64,000 bases of DNA from Achromobacter animicus (lineage in GTDB: Bacteria > Pseudomonadota > Gammaproteobacteria > Burkholderiales > Burkholderiaceae_B). The position numbers and the translations under genes were made by a program. How positions within the stretch are numbered: the stretch's first letter is position 1; the number at the start of each line of letters is the position of its first letter. Positions 1 through 8,269 of this stretch are shown in pieces. The notes under the pieces are model-generated. The model was not told the origin of the DNA and did no database searches. It was given only the letters and a program-made list of their open reading frames with translations. Where the stretch lies: NCBI RefSeq assembly GCF_902859585.1, contig NZ_CADIJM010000006.1, positions 1-64,000 on the forward strand, in the 5' to 3' direction.

Positions 1-2040
1 TTGTTCAGTTGGTAGGACCACGTGCCGTCGCCGTTGTCGACCAGCTTGCCGTACTTGGCATCGGTCGTCGTGATGGCCACGGTGCTCTTATCGGCGCCGA
101 GCGTGTCGTTGACGAGCACATTGCCGTTGATCGGCGTTGCGGTGTCTTCCGTAACGGAAGCCGTATCGTCCTTGGCGACAGGCGCGGTGTCGATGATCTG
201 GATGACCAGATCGTTGCTCGTCGACTTGCCGGCCAGGTCGGTGACGGTGACCGTGAAATTGTCACGGACCGAGTCGTCGCCAGCCGAGTGGTTATCCGCG
301 CCGCCGGTTTCCTTGTACGAGTAAGAGATGACACCGGTCGCGGCGTTGTAGCCGGTGACCGTCAGGATGCCCTTCTCGGTGGTGATGACGACCGGGTTGG
401 CAGCGCTCGCGCCGGTGACGTCGCGGCCGGCCACGGTAACAGCGGTGATGCCGGCTTCAGCCGACACGCCAATCGAACCCGTGACGGTTGCACCGGAAGC
501 TTCCACCACGCTGTTGTGCGCGCTGGTGACGTTGCCGTCGCTGTCCACCGGGGTGACCACCGGAGGACCGTCGGTCTGGCCGTTGATGGTGATGGTCAGG
601 GTCGCTTCGCTCTTGTCGCCGTCCGCGTCCGTGATGGTGTAGCGGATGGTTTCGGTCAGCGTCTGGCCGTTGTTCAGGGCTTGGACTGCCGGCAGGCTGT
701 TGTTCAGCTGATAGGACCAGGTGCCGTCGCCGTTGTCGACCAGCTTGCCGTACTTGGCATCGGTCGTCGTGATGGCCACGGTGCTCTTATCGGCGCCGAG
801 CGTGTCGTTGACGAGCACATTGCCGTTGATCGGCGTTGCGGTGTCTTCCGTAACGGAAGCCGTATCGTCCTTGGCGACAGGCGCGGTGTCGATGATCTGG
901 ATGACCAGATCGTTGCTCGTCGACTTGCCGGCCAGGTCGGTGACCGTGACCGTGAAGCTGTCGCGAACCGAGTCGTCGCCCGCCGAGTGATCGTCGGCGC
1001 CGCCGGTTTCCTTGTACGAGTAGGAGATGACGCCGGTCGCGGCGTTGTAACCCGTGACGGTCAGCACGCCCTTGTCGGTCGTGATGACAACCGGGTTTGC
1101 GGCGCTGGCGCCGGTCACATCGCGGCCAGCGACCGTGACGGTAGTGATGCCAGCTTCTGCGGACACGCCAACCGAACCGGTGACCGTGGCGCCGGAGCCT
1201 TCAACGACGCTGTTGTGGGCCGAAGTGACATTGCCGTCGCTATCAACGGGCGTGACCACCGGGGGACCATCGGTCTGGCCGTTGATGGTGATGGTCAGGG
1301 TCGCTTCGCTCTTGTCGCCGTCCGCATCCGTGATGGTGTAGCGGATGGTTTCCGTGAGGGTTTGGCCGTTGTTGAGCGCCTGAACTGCGGGCAGGCCGTT
1401 GTTCAGCTGATAGGACCAGGTGCCGTCGCCGTTGTCGACCAGCTTGCCGTACTTGGCGTCGCCAGTGGTGATCGCGACGGTGCTCTTGTCCGCACCCAGC
1501 GTGTCGTTCGTGAGAACGTTGCCGTTGATCGGCGCAGTGGTGTCTTCCGTAACGGAAGCCGCGTCGTTCTTGGCGACAGGCGAGGTGTCAACGATCTGGA
1601 CCACCAGATCGTTGCTCGTGGTCTTGCCTGCCAAGTCGGTGACGCTGACCGTGAAGCTGTCGCGAACCGAGTCGTCGCCCGCCGAGTGATCGTCGGCGCC
1701 GCCGGTTTCCTTGTACGAGTAGGAGATGACGCCGGTCGCGGCGTTGTAACCCGTGACGGTCAGCACGCCCTTGTCGGTCGTGATGACGACCGGGTTCGCA
1801 GCAGAGGCGCCGGTCACGTCGCGGCCAGCCACGGTGACGGTGGAAATGCCAGCTTCCGCCGACACGCCAACCGAACCGGTAACCGTCGCGCCGGAGCCTT
1901 CCACCACGCTGTTGTGCGCGCTGGTGACGTCGCCGTCCGAGTCAACGGGGGTGACCACCGGAGGACCGTCGGTCTGGCCCGTGACCGTGACGGTCAGGGT
2001 GGCGGTGCTGCTGGCGCCGTCCTTGTCGGTCACGGTGTAG
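1..2040 (-). repeat. Tandem 699-bp coding repeats in the adhesin
   Basis: Landmark sequences recur at 22, 721 and 1420, a period of exactly 699 bp (233 residues). Long stretches are identical between the first two copies and only slightly diverged in the third. Each unit encodes a VCBS-like domain starting near the residues TDGPPVV and ending near TITDADGDKS. The array continues past the left edge. Near-identity of neighbouring copies indicates recent duplication or gene conversion, and the copy number is likely to vary between strains. Confidence 0.9.
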
Positions 2041-5000
2041 GTGATCGACGTTTCCTTCGTTTCGCCGTTATTCAGCGCCTGGAAGTCGGGGCCAGGATTG
2101 AAGGTGTACGAACCGTCGGCGTTCAGCGTGAAGCTGCCGCCGTTGGAGCCGGCGATCGCCGTGCCCACGCCGGCCGCATGGCCATTGACGGCCGAGACGT
2201 GCAGTTCGTCGCCGTCGGCATCGCTGTCATTGGACAGCACGCCGTCCTTGGCCGTGACGCTCAGCGACGAATCTTCGTCGGTCTTGCCGGCGTCGTCGGC
2301 GGCAGTCGGGGCCGGGTTCTTGACGTCCCATTCGAACGTCTGGCTGACCTTGGCGCCCGACAGGTCGGTCGCGGTGATGACGACGGTATAGACGCCGTTG
2401 TTGCCGCCTTGCGAGGCCGAGGAGTCGATTTTGCCGGTGATCAGGCCCGTGACCGGATCCAGCTTCAGGCCAGGGGGCAGGCCATTGGCCGAGAAGGTCA
2501 GCTTGTCGCCGGCGTCGACGTCCTTGAACTGCTTGGAGATGTCCAGGTCGACCACGACGTCGCTGTCGTTGCTGGCCTGGTTGTCCAGGGTCACGCCCGG
2601 GGTCAGGATCGGGGTGTCGTTGGTGCCGGTGACGGTGACAGTCAGCGTGGCGGTAGAGGTAGCGCCGTCCGCGTCGGTCACGGTGTAGGTGATCGAGGTG
2701 GTGGCGGTGGCCTTGTCGCCCAGGTTCTGGAAGTCCGAACCGGGATTGAACGAGTACGAACCGTCGGCGTTCAGCGTGAAGCTGCCGCCGTCGGAGCCGG
2801 CAACCGCCGTGCCCACGCCGGCCGCCTGGCCGTTGACGGCCGAGACCTGCAGCTTGTCGCCGTCGGCATCGCTGTCATTGGACAGCACGCCGTCCTTGGC
2901 CGTGACGGTCAGCGACGAATCTTCGTCGGTCTTGCCGGCGTCGTCGGCGGCGGTCGGAGCCGGGTTCTTGACGTCCCATTCGAACGTCTGGCTGACCTTG
3001 GCGCCCGACAGGTCGGTCGCGGTAATGACGACGGTGTAGACGCCGTTGTTGCCGCCTTGCGAGGCCGAGGAGTCGATCTTGCCCGTGATCACGCCCGTGG
3101 CCGGATCCAGCTTCAAGCCGGGCGGCAGGCCGTTAGCCGAGTAGGACAGCTTGTCGCCGGCGTCGACGTCCTTGAACTGCTTGGAGATGTCCAGATCGAC
3201 CACGACGTCGCTGTCGTTGCTGGCCTGGTTGTCCAGGGTCACGCCCGGAGTCAGGATCGGGGTGTCGTTGGTGCCGGTGACGGTGACGGTCAGCGTGGCG
3301 GTGGAGGTGGCGCCGTCGGCGTCGGTCACGGTGTAGGTGATCGAGGTGGTGGCGGTGGCCTTGTCGCCCAGGTTCTGGAAGTCCGAACCGGGATTGAACG
3401 AGTACGAACCGTCGGCGTTCAGCGTGAAGCTGCCGCCGTCGGAGCCGGCAACCGCCGTGCCCACGCCGGCCGCCTGGCCGTTGACGGCCGAGACCTGCAG
3501 CTTGTCGCCGTCGGCATCGGTGTCGTTGGACAGCACGCCGTTCTGGGCGGTGACGGTCAGCGACGTGTCTTCGTCGGTCGTGCCGGCGTCGTTGGCGGCG
3601 GTCGGAGCCGGGTTCTTGACGTCCCACTGGAAGGTCTGGCTGACTGCGGCGCCGTGCGAGTCGGTGGCCGTGATGATTACGGTGTAGACGCCGTTATTGC
3701 CGCCTTGCGAGGCCGAGGAGTCGATCTTGCCGGTGATGAGGCCGGTGTCCGGATCCAGCTTCAGGCCGGGGGGCAGGCCGTTAGCCGAGTAGGACAGCTT
3801 GTCGCCGGCGTCGACGTCCTTGAATTGCTTGGAGATGTCCAGGTCGACCACGACGTCGCTGTCGTTGCTGGCCTGGTTGTCCAGGGTCACGCCCGGGGTC
3901 AGGATCGGGGTGTCGTTGGTGCCGGTGACGGTGATGGTCAGCGTGGCGGTGGAGCTGGCGCCCTGGAAGTCCGAAACCGTGTAGGTGATCGAGGTCGTGG
4001 CCGTCTGGCCCGCGCCCAAGTACTGGAAAGCGGTGCCCGGATTGAACGTATAGGTGCCGTCGGCGTTCAGCGTGAACGAGCCGCCGTTCGAACCGGTCAC
4101 TGCCGATCCCACGCCCGCGGCAACGCCATTCACTTCGGAAACGTGCAGCGGATCGCCGTCCGGATCGGTGTCGTTGCCCAGCACGCCTTCGGTGCGGTGT
4201 TCGACCACCAGGATGTTGTCTTCGGTCGTGGCGTTGGTGTCCGCCACGGCGGTCGGCTCGGGGTTGCCCACCTTCCAGAGGAAGGTCTGCGAGACCGAGG
4301 CGCCGGACTTGTCGGTGGCCGTGACGGTGATGAGGTACTCGCCCTTGACGCCCGTGTTGGTGTGGTCCGAGGCCCAGTTGGCGAACTTGCCGGTGAACGT
4401 GCCCGTGGTTTCGTCGAACGTCAGGCCGCCCGGGATGTGATCGACGGAGTACGTCAGCACATCGCCATTGTCGACATCTTTGAAGAAGCCGGACAGGTTG
4501 TACTCGACGGTGTCGCCGTCCATGTTGTTGCGGTTTTCCAGCGTCGTCACCGTGGGCGCGTCGTTGGTGCCGGTGATTTCGACCGTCAGCGTCGTGGTGC
4601 TGGAGCCGCCCTGGCCATCGGAAACCGTGTAGGTGATCGAGCTGGACGTGGTCTCGCCTGCCGCCAGGTTCTGGAACGCCGAACCCGGATTGAAGCTGTA
4701 CGAACCGTCGGCGTTCAGCGTGAACGTGCCGCCGTTGGAGCCGGCCACGGCCGTGCCCACATTGGCCGCATTGCCGTTGACCTGCGAAACGGTCAGCGTG
4801 TCGCCGTCCGGATCGGTATCGTTGGACAGCACGCCGTTCTGCGCGTTGACGGTGAGCGACGTGTCTTCGTCGGTCGTGCCGCTATCGGCCACCGCGGTCG
4901 GGGCCGGGTTGGTCACGTCCCACTGGAATTCCTGCGAGGTCGAGGCGCCGGACGGATCCGTCGCGGTCACGACCACGGTGTACACGCCGTTGTTGCCGCC

Positions 5001-6080
5001 CTGCGAGGCGGAATGATCGATCGTGCCGGTGATGATGCCGGTGTTCGGGTCGATGGTCAGGCCCGGGGGCAGGCCGGTGGCCGAGAAGGTCAGCTTGTCG
5101 CTGGTGTCCGTGTCGGAGAACCGGTCCGACACGTCGTAGCGCACGTCGGTCTGGGCGTCGACGCCGGACTGGTTGGTCAGCGCGGACGACACCGGGCCAT
5201 CATTGGTGCCGGTGATGGTCACGACGACGGTCGCCGTGGAGGTCGCACCGCTCGGGTCGGTGATGGTGTACGAAATGGTGCTGGTCGCGGTCTCGCCCGC
5301 GGCCAGGTAGTCGTACTGACCGCCCGGGGTGAAGACGTAGCTGCCGTCGGGCTGGACGACGAAGGTGCCGCCGGTGGAGCCCAGCACGGAGACGCCGCCC
5401 GGAATCATCGGACGGCCGTTGATCGAGGTGATCGCCAGGGGATCGCCGTCGGGATCGGAGTCGTTGGCGAGCAGGTTGCCGCGCACTTGCGCGCCCTGGT
5501 TGCCGGCGCCGGCGTCGTTCAGCGCGTTGGGCGCGTTGTTGGCGGGCGTCGTGGGCGTCGTGGGCGTGGCGGCGGCGTCGCCGTCAGCGCCGGTCAGTCC
5601 TGCGCCGGAAACGCGGGGCAGGGTGTCGTCGCCGCGCGCCGGGTTCGGGTAGGCCAGGTCCAGCGGGCTGGTGGTTTCCAGGATGCGGGCCAGGCGGACG
5701 AAGCTGCTGCCGCCGGCTTCGCCGCCGCCGGCCACGACCGCGGCCGTGGGATCCAACTCGTCGAACGGGTCGCGGCCGGCTTGCAGGGCGGCCAGCAGAC
5801 GATCCGAATCGGTGCCCGAGGGCGGCGCGACGGCGGCTTCCGTCGGATCGGCCAGCGGGCCGGTCATGTCGCCGTTGACCGCGACTTCGCGGCCTTCGCC
5901 GATCACGATCGGCATGCCGTTTTCAACCTGAAGCGAAACCGTGGCGCCCGAGGCAGTGACGATGTCGCTGCCGGCCGGGACTTTGCTGCCTTGATGCAGT
6001 TCGGTCAGGGAACCGTCGCTATTGCGTATCCACGCGCGACCGGAGATTTCGTTGACGACTGCGGGGGAGGAGTTGGCCAT
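1..6080 (-). CDS. Giant LapA/BrtA-type biofilm adhesin, N-terminal part (runs off left edge)
   Basis: The reading frame is open for 2,026 codons from the ATG at 6080 to the window edge, so the C-terminus (expected RTX and type I secretion signal) is not visible. Residues 1 to about 130 look like a LapA-type retention module, which plugs the outer-membrane channel, and include a TAAV tetrapeptide at 112-115 that fits the LapG protease motif [T/A/P]AA[G/V]. A short Pro/Asn-rich linker (about 165-185) follows. The rest is tandem Ig/cadherin-like and VCBS-like domains with repeated NDxDxDGD, TGTND and NADGSY motifs. Five modules of 213-216 residues come first, then modules of 233 residues. The secretion genes for it lie directly upstream on the same strand. 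It resembles BrtA of Bordetella bronchiseptica and LapA of Pseudomonas fluorescens; LapD and LapG homologues are not in the window. The ribosome site before 6080 is weak (CGGAA). Confidence 0.93.
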   Translation of the reverse strand, partial: MANSSPAVVNEISGRAWIRNSDGSLTELHQGSKVPAGSDIVTASGATVSLQVENGMPIVIGEGREVAVNGDMTGPLADPTEAAVAPPSGTDSDRLLAALQAGRDPFDELDPTAAVVAGGGEAGGSSFVRLARILETTSPLDLAYPNPARGDDTLPRVSGAGLTGADGDAAATPTTPTTPANNAPNALNDAGAGNQGAQVRGNLLANDSDPDGDPLAITSINGRPMIPGGVSVLGSTGGTFVVQPDGSYVFTPGGQYDYLAAGETATSTISYTITDPSGATSTATVVVTITGTNDGPVSSALTNQSGVDAQTDVRYDVSDRFSDTDTSDKLTFSATGLPPGLTIDPNTGIITGTIDHSASQGGNNGVYTVVVTATDPSGASTSQEFQWDVTNPAPTAVADSGTTDEDTSLTVNAQNGVLSNDTDPDGDTLTVSQVNGNAANVGTAVAGSNGGTFTLNADGSYSFNPGSAFQNLAAGETTSSSITYTVSDGQGGSSTTTLTVEITGTNDAPTVTTLENRNNMDGDTVEYNLSGFFKDVDNGDVLTYSVDHIPGGLTFDETTGTFTGKFANWASDHTNTGVKGEYLITVTATDKSGASVSQTFLWKVGNPEPTAVADTNATTEDNILVVEHRTEGVLGNDTDPDGDPLHVSEVNGVAAGVGSAVTGSNGGSFTLNADGTYTFNPGTAFQYLGAGQTATTSITYTVSDFQGASSTATLTITVTGTNDTPILTPGVTLDNQASNDSDVVVDLDISKQFKDVDAGDKLSYSANGLPPGLKLDPDTGLITGKIDSSASQGGNNGVYTVIITATDSHGAAVSQTFQWDVKNPAPTAANDAGTTDEDTSLTVTAQNGVLSNDTDADGDKLQVSAVNGQAAGVGTAVAGSDGGSFTLNADGSYSFNPGSDFQNLGDKATATTSITYTVTDADGATSTATLTVTVTGTNDTPILTPGVTLDNQASNDSDVVVDLDISKQFKDVDAGDKLSYSANGLPPGLKLDPATGVITGKIDSSASQGGNNGVYTVVITATDLSGAKVSQTFEWDVKNPAPTAADDAGKTDEDSSLTVTAKDGVLSNDSDADGDKLQVSAVNGQAAGVGTAVAGSDGGSFTLNADGSYSFNPGSDFQNLGDKATATTSITYTVTDADGATSTATLTVTVTGTNDTPILTPGVTLDNQASNDSDVVVDLDISKQFKDVDAGDKLTFSANGLPPGLKLDPVTGLITGKIDSSASQGGNNGVYTVVITATDLSGAKVSQTFEWDVKNPAPTAADDAGKTDEDSSLSVTAKDGVLSNDSDADGDELHVSAVNGHAAGVGTAIAGSNGGSFTLNADGSYTFNPGPDFQALNNGETKETSITYTVTDKDGASSTATLTVTVTGQTDGPPVVTPVDSDGDVTSAHNSVVEGSGATVTGSVGVSAEAGISTVTVAGRDVTGASAANPVVITTDKGVLTVTGYNAATGVISYSYKETGGADDHSAGDDSVRDSFTVSVTDLAGKTTSNDLVVQIVDTSPVAKNDAASVTEDTTAPINGNVLTNDTLGADKSTVAITTGDAKYGKLVDNGDGTWSYQLNNGLPAVQALNNGQTLTETIRYTITDADGDKSEATLTITINGQTDGPPVVTPVDSDGNVTSAHNSVVEGSGATVTGSVGVSAEAGITTVTVAGRDVTGASAANPVVITTDKGVLTVTGYNAATGVISYSYKETGGADDHSAGDDSVRDSFTVTVTDLAGKSTSNDLVIQIIDTAPVAKDDTASVTEDTATPINGNVLVNDTLGADKSTVAITTTDAKYGKLVDNGDGTWSYQLNNSLPAVQALNNGQTLTETIRYTITDADGDKSEATLTITINGQTDGPPVVTPVDSDGNVTSAHNSVVEASGATVTGSIGVSAEAGITAVTVAGRDVTGASAANPVVITTEKGILTVTGYNAATGVISYSYKETGGADNHSAGDDSVRDNFTVTVTDLAGKSTSNDLVIQIIDTAPVAKDDTASVTEDTATPINGNVLVNDTLGADKSTVAITTTDAKYGKLVDNGDGTWSYQLN
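2041..5271 (-). repeat. Tandem 648-bp coding repeats in the adhesin (five modules)
   Basis: The same landmark (the end of an ITYTV motif) falls at 2041, 2689, 3337, 3985 and 4633, exactly 648 bp apart. The most N-terminal unit is 639 bp. Each encodes about 216 residues: an Ig-like domain with the motif NQASNDSDVVVDL in the inner copies, then a cadherin-like domain with NPAPTA and DEDxSLTV. The inner three copies are nearly identical, and divergence increases towards the N-terminus (4633 and above). Confidence 0.9.
5736..5747 (-). other. Candidate LapG protease cleavage motif (TAAV) in the adhesin
   Basis: These four codons encode Thr-Ala-Ala-Val at residues 112-115 of the adhesin, just after the conserved-looking N-terminal module and before a Gly-rich stretch. 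In LapA-family adhesins a periplasmic cysteine protease cuts at a di-alanine motif of this form when c-di-GMP is low, releasing the protein from the cell surface. The motif is seen; the cleavage is inferred. Confidence 0.6.
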
Positions 6081-6164
6081 GTTGGTTCCGTTTCAGGGAG
6101 TTATCCAAGATGGCCAGATACTACGGGTCGCCGATGCCGGCGGATATTGTCCTTGAGGACAGGT

Positions 6165-6821
6165 TCACGCAGTGATTTTGCTGCGTGCGTCAGTGGGTGC
6201 GGAAATACCGTGGACCAGCAGGGCGAGCTGCAGGCGGTCGGTGACGCCGAGCTTGTCAAACACCGCCGACAGATGCGCCTTGACGGTTCGTTCCGTGATG
6301 CCCAGCGCCTCGGCGATCTGGGCGTTGGCCTGGCCGCTGGCGGCGTAGCGCGCGACGGTGATTTCGCGCTCGGTCAGCCGGCCGCCGTCCCAGGCGTGCG
6401 CGTCCTGCGCGCGCTCGGTGACAAGCTTGAGCAGGCGGGACACCAGCGAGCGTCCCATCCAGATGCCGCCGGAGGCGACGACTTCCAGCGCCTGCGCCAT
6501 CGCGGCGGGCTGCGCATAGCTGTGGCAGTAGCCGTGCGCCCCGGCGCCCAGCGCCTGCGTGCCTTGCTCGTCGTTGGGGCTGGCGCTGGCGATCACGACA
6601 TGCAGGCCGGCCAGCGTCGGCGTCCATGCTGGATCGTGCCAGGACGGGAGCTTGGGCACGTCGGCATCCAGCACCGCCAGCGTACGGCCTTGTTCTCGCC
6701 AGCGTTGCAGATCCGCCAGGCCTCGACCGCGGGCTGCCATCCAGCGCGCCGGGTCAAGCGCGCGCCAGTGCTGCCAGAGCAGGTCGTCGTGCGTAATCAA
6801 CAGGACGGGAATGGGTTTCAT
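6165..6821 (-). CDS. LuxR/NarL-type regulator with a degenerate receiver, in the adhesin locus
   Basis: This 218-residue protein has a receiver-like N-terminal domain (about 1-125) and a C-terminal LuxR helix-turn-helix (about 145-210) with the typical LTEREITVARY and ERTVKAHLSAVFDKLGV signatures. Acidic residues at 12-13 and Asp52 could form the phosphorylation pocket. The segment GYCHSYAQP stands where receivers normally carry a conserved Lys (GYLLKD), so phosphorylation may be altered or absent. It sits 19 bp after the secretion adaptor gene and 84 bp before the adhesin start, on the same strand, so it is probably cotranscribed and controls adhesin or biofilm expression. No partner histidine kinase is nearby. 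The HTH class is certain; the target is inferred. Confidence 0.85.
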   Translation of the reverse strand: MKPIPVLLITHDDLLWQHWRALDPARWMAARGRGLADLQRWREQGRTLAVLDADVPKLPSWHDPAWTPTLAGLHVVIASASPNDEQGTQALGAGAHGYCHSYAQPAAMAQALEVVASGGIWMGRSLVSRLLKLVTERAQDAHAWDGGRLTEREITVARYAASGQANAQIAEALGITERTVKAHLSAVFDKLGVTDRLQLALLVHGISAPTDARSKITA

Positions 6822-6840
6822 AAGGCCTTGAAGCTCTCCA

Positions 6841-8262
6841 TTAACGTTCGGTGAAGGCGTTCGACTTCGCCCGCAGAATGGGCTTGAGCAGGTACTGGAG
6901 CACCGTGCGCTTGCCTGTCAGGATATGAACCTCTGCCACCATCCCGGGGATGATGGGCAACAGCTTGTCGCCTACGGTGCTGCGGTCCGTGCGCACGCGC
7001 ACGACGTAGTAGGAATTGCCTTTCTCGTCGGTCACGGTGTCCGCGCCGATCTGTTCCACCCGGCCTTCCAGGCCGCCGTAGATCGCGAAGTCGTAGGCCG
7101 TGAACTTGACCTCGGCCTTCTGGTCCGCGTGCAGGAAACCGATGTCGCGCGGCTGGATGCGCACTTCGAGCAGCAGCGTGTCGTCCTTGGGGACGATCTC
7201 GATGATGTCCTTGCCCGGTTGCACCACGCCGCCGACCGTGTTGTTGAAAAGGGTCTTGACGGTGCCGCGCACCGGGGCGCGCACTTCGGCCAGCTTGACG
7301 CGGTCGACCAGTGCGGCCTTGCCTTCGCGCAGCGTCGCCAGCTTGGTGTTGGTTTCAGACAGTTCGCTGCGGGCCTGGTTGCGGATGTTCAGCTCGGCTT
7401 CCTGGATCTTGCTTTCGGCTTCCTTGATGGAGGCCTGGAAGCGGTCGATCTGCGCCTCGGCGCCTTTCTGCTCCCCGCAATACCGGGCGACATCGCGTTG
7501 CAGGCGCAGGAGGTCGACCTCGGACACGGCGCCGCTCTTGAGCAGCGGCCGGGTCACCTGCAGCTCGCGCGAGGTCAGGCCGCAGCTTGCCGAGGCCTGG
7601 TCGCGCTTGGCGATGGTTTCGCGCAGGTCTTCCTGGCGTTGCTTGAGCTGTTCGCGGGCCACGTTGACGGTGGCGTTCAGCTCGGTGTTGCGTGCCTGCC
7701 AGGCGTTGCGTTCCATTTCGCCCAGGCCGGGCGCCTGCTTGAGCACTTCCTCAGGCGTGACGAAGGGCTCGCCCGTGGCCAGCGCTTTCAGGCGGGCGGA
7801 CTTGGCCAGCAGCGACAGATACTCCGCATTGTTCTCGCCCAGCGACGAGGTGAAGCGGGTGGAGTCGATCTTCAGCAGGATCTCGCCGGCCTCGACTTCC
7901 TGGCCGGGGCGGACCAGGATCTCCTGGACGATACCGCCGTCCAGGCTCTGGATGATCTGCACCTGGCGGGACGGCACGACCTTGCCTTCGCCGCGGACCA
8001 CTTCGTCGATGCTGCCAAAGCCCGCCCAGACGAGCAGACCCATGGTGGCCAGCAGCGAGGTCCACAGCAGGATGCGCGAACCGCGGGCCTGGGACTCGTG
8101 GATGACCCATTCGGCGTTGCCGATGTAGTCGGACCGCTGGACGGGTTTGCCTTTGTCGGCGCCGTCCAGGATGCGATCGAAGAAGAAGACGAAAAGGTTG
8201 CGCGGGGCGCGCAGCAGGTTGCCAAAGAAACCGTGCTTGGGGGCTCCAGGATTGTTCAGCAT
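6841..8262 (-). CDS. lapC: Type I secretion membrane-fusion (HlyD/LapC) adaptor
   Basis: The 473-residue HlyD-family adaptor bridges the inner-membrane ABC exporter and the TolC-type channel. A cytoplasmic N-terminus is followed by one membrane helix (about residues 60-80, ILLWTSLLATMGLLVWAGF). Next comes a lipoyl-like half domain (GEGKVVPS...VQIIQSLDGGIV), a long coiled coil (about 150-310), and a beta-barrel C-terminal part. The start at 8262 is preferred: it lies 7 bp after the exporter stop and has GAGAAG in front. A longer start at 8313 would overlap the exporter by 44 bp. Its position in an exporter-adaptor-adhesin string supports a role in secreting the adhesin downstream. Confidence 0.93.
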   Translation of the reverse strand: MLNNPGAPKHGFFGNLLRAPRNLFVFFFDRILDGADKGKPVQRSDYIGNAEWVIHESQARGSRILLWTSLLATMGLLVWAGFGSIDEVVRGEGKVVPSRQVQIIQSLDGGIVQEILVRPGQEVEAGEILLKIDSTRFTSSLGENNAEYLSLLAKSARLKALATGEPFVTPEEVLKQAPGLGEMERNAWQARNTELNATVNVAREQLKQRQEDLRETIAKRDQASASCGLTSRELQVTRPLLKSGAVSEVDLLRLQRDVARYCGEQKGAEAQIDRFQASIKEAESKIQEAELNIRNQARSELSETNTKLATLREGKAALVDRVKLAEVRAPVRGTVKTLFNNTVGGVVQPGKDIIEIVPKDDTLLLEVRIQPRDIGFLHADQKAEVKFTAYDFAIYGGLEGRVEQIGADTVTDEKGNSYYVVRVRTDRSTVGDKLLPIIPGMVAEVHILTGKRTVLQYLLKPILRAKSNAFTER

Positions 8263-8269
8263 GGTCTTC

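Noticed and set aside
9-6854. A 2,281-codon open frame on the plus strand across the adhesin gene
   Set aside because: It is the complement of the true minus-strand adhesin. Its translation is a monotonous Arg/Asp/Gly/Val-rich string without domains, and it exists only because the adhesin uses GC-rich third positions and has long repeats.
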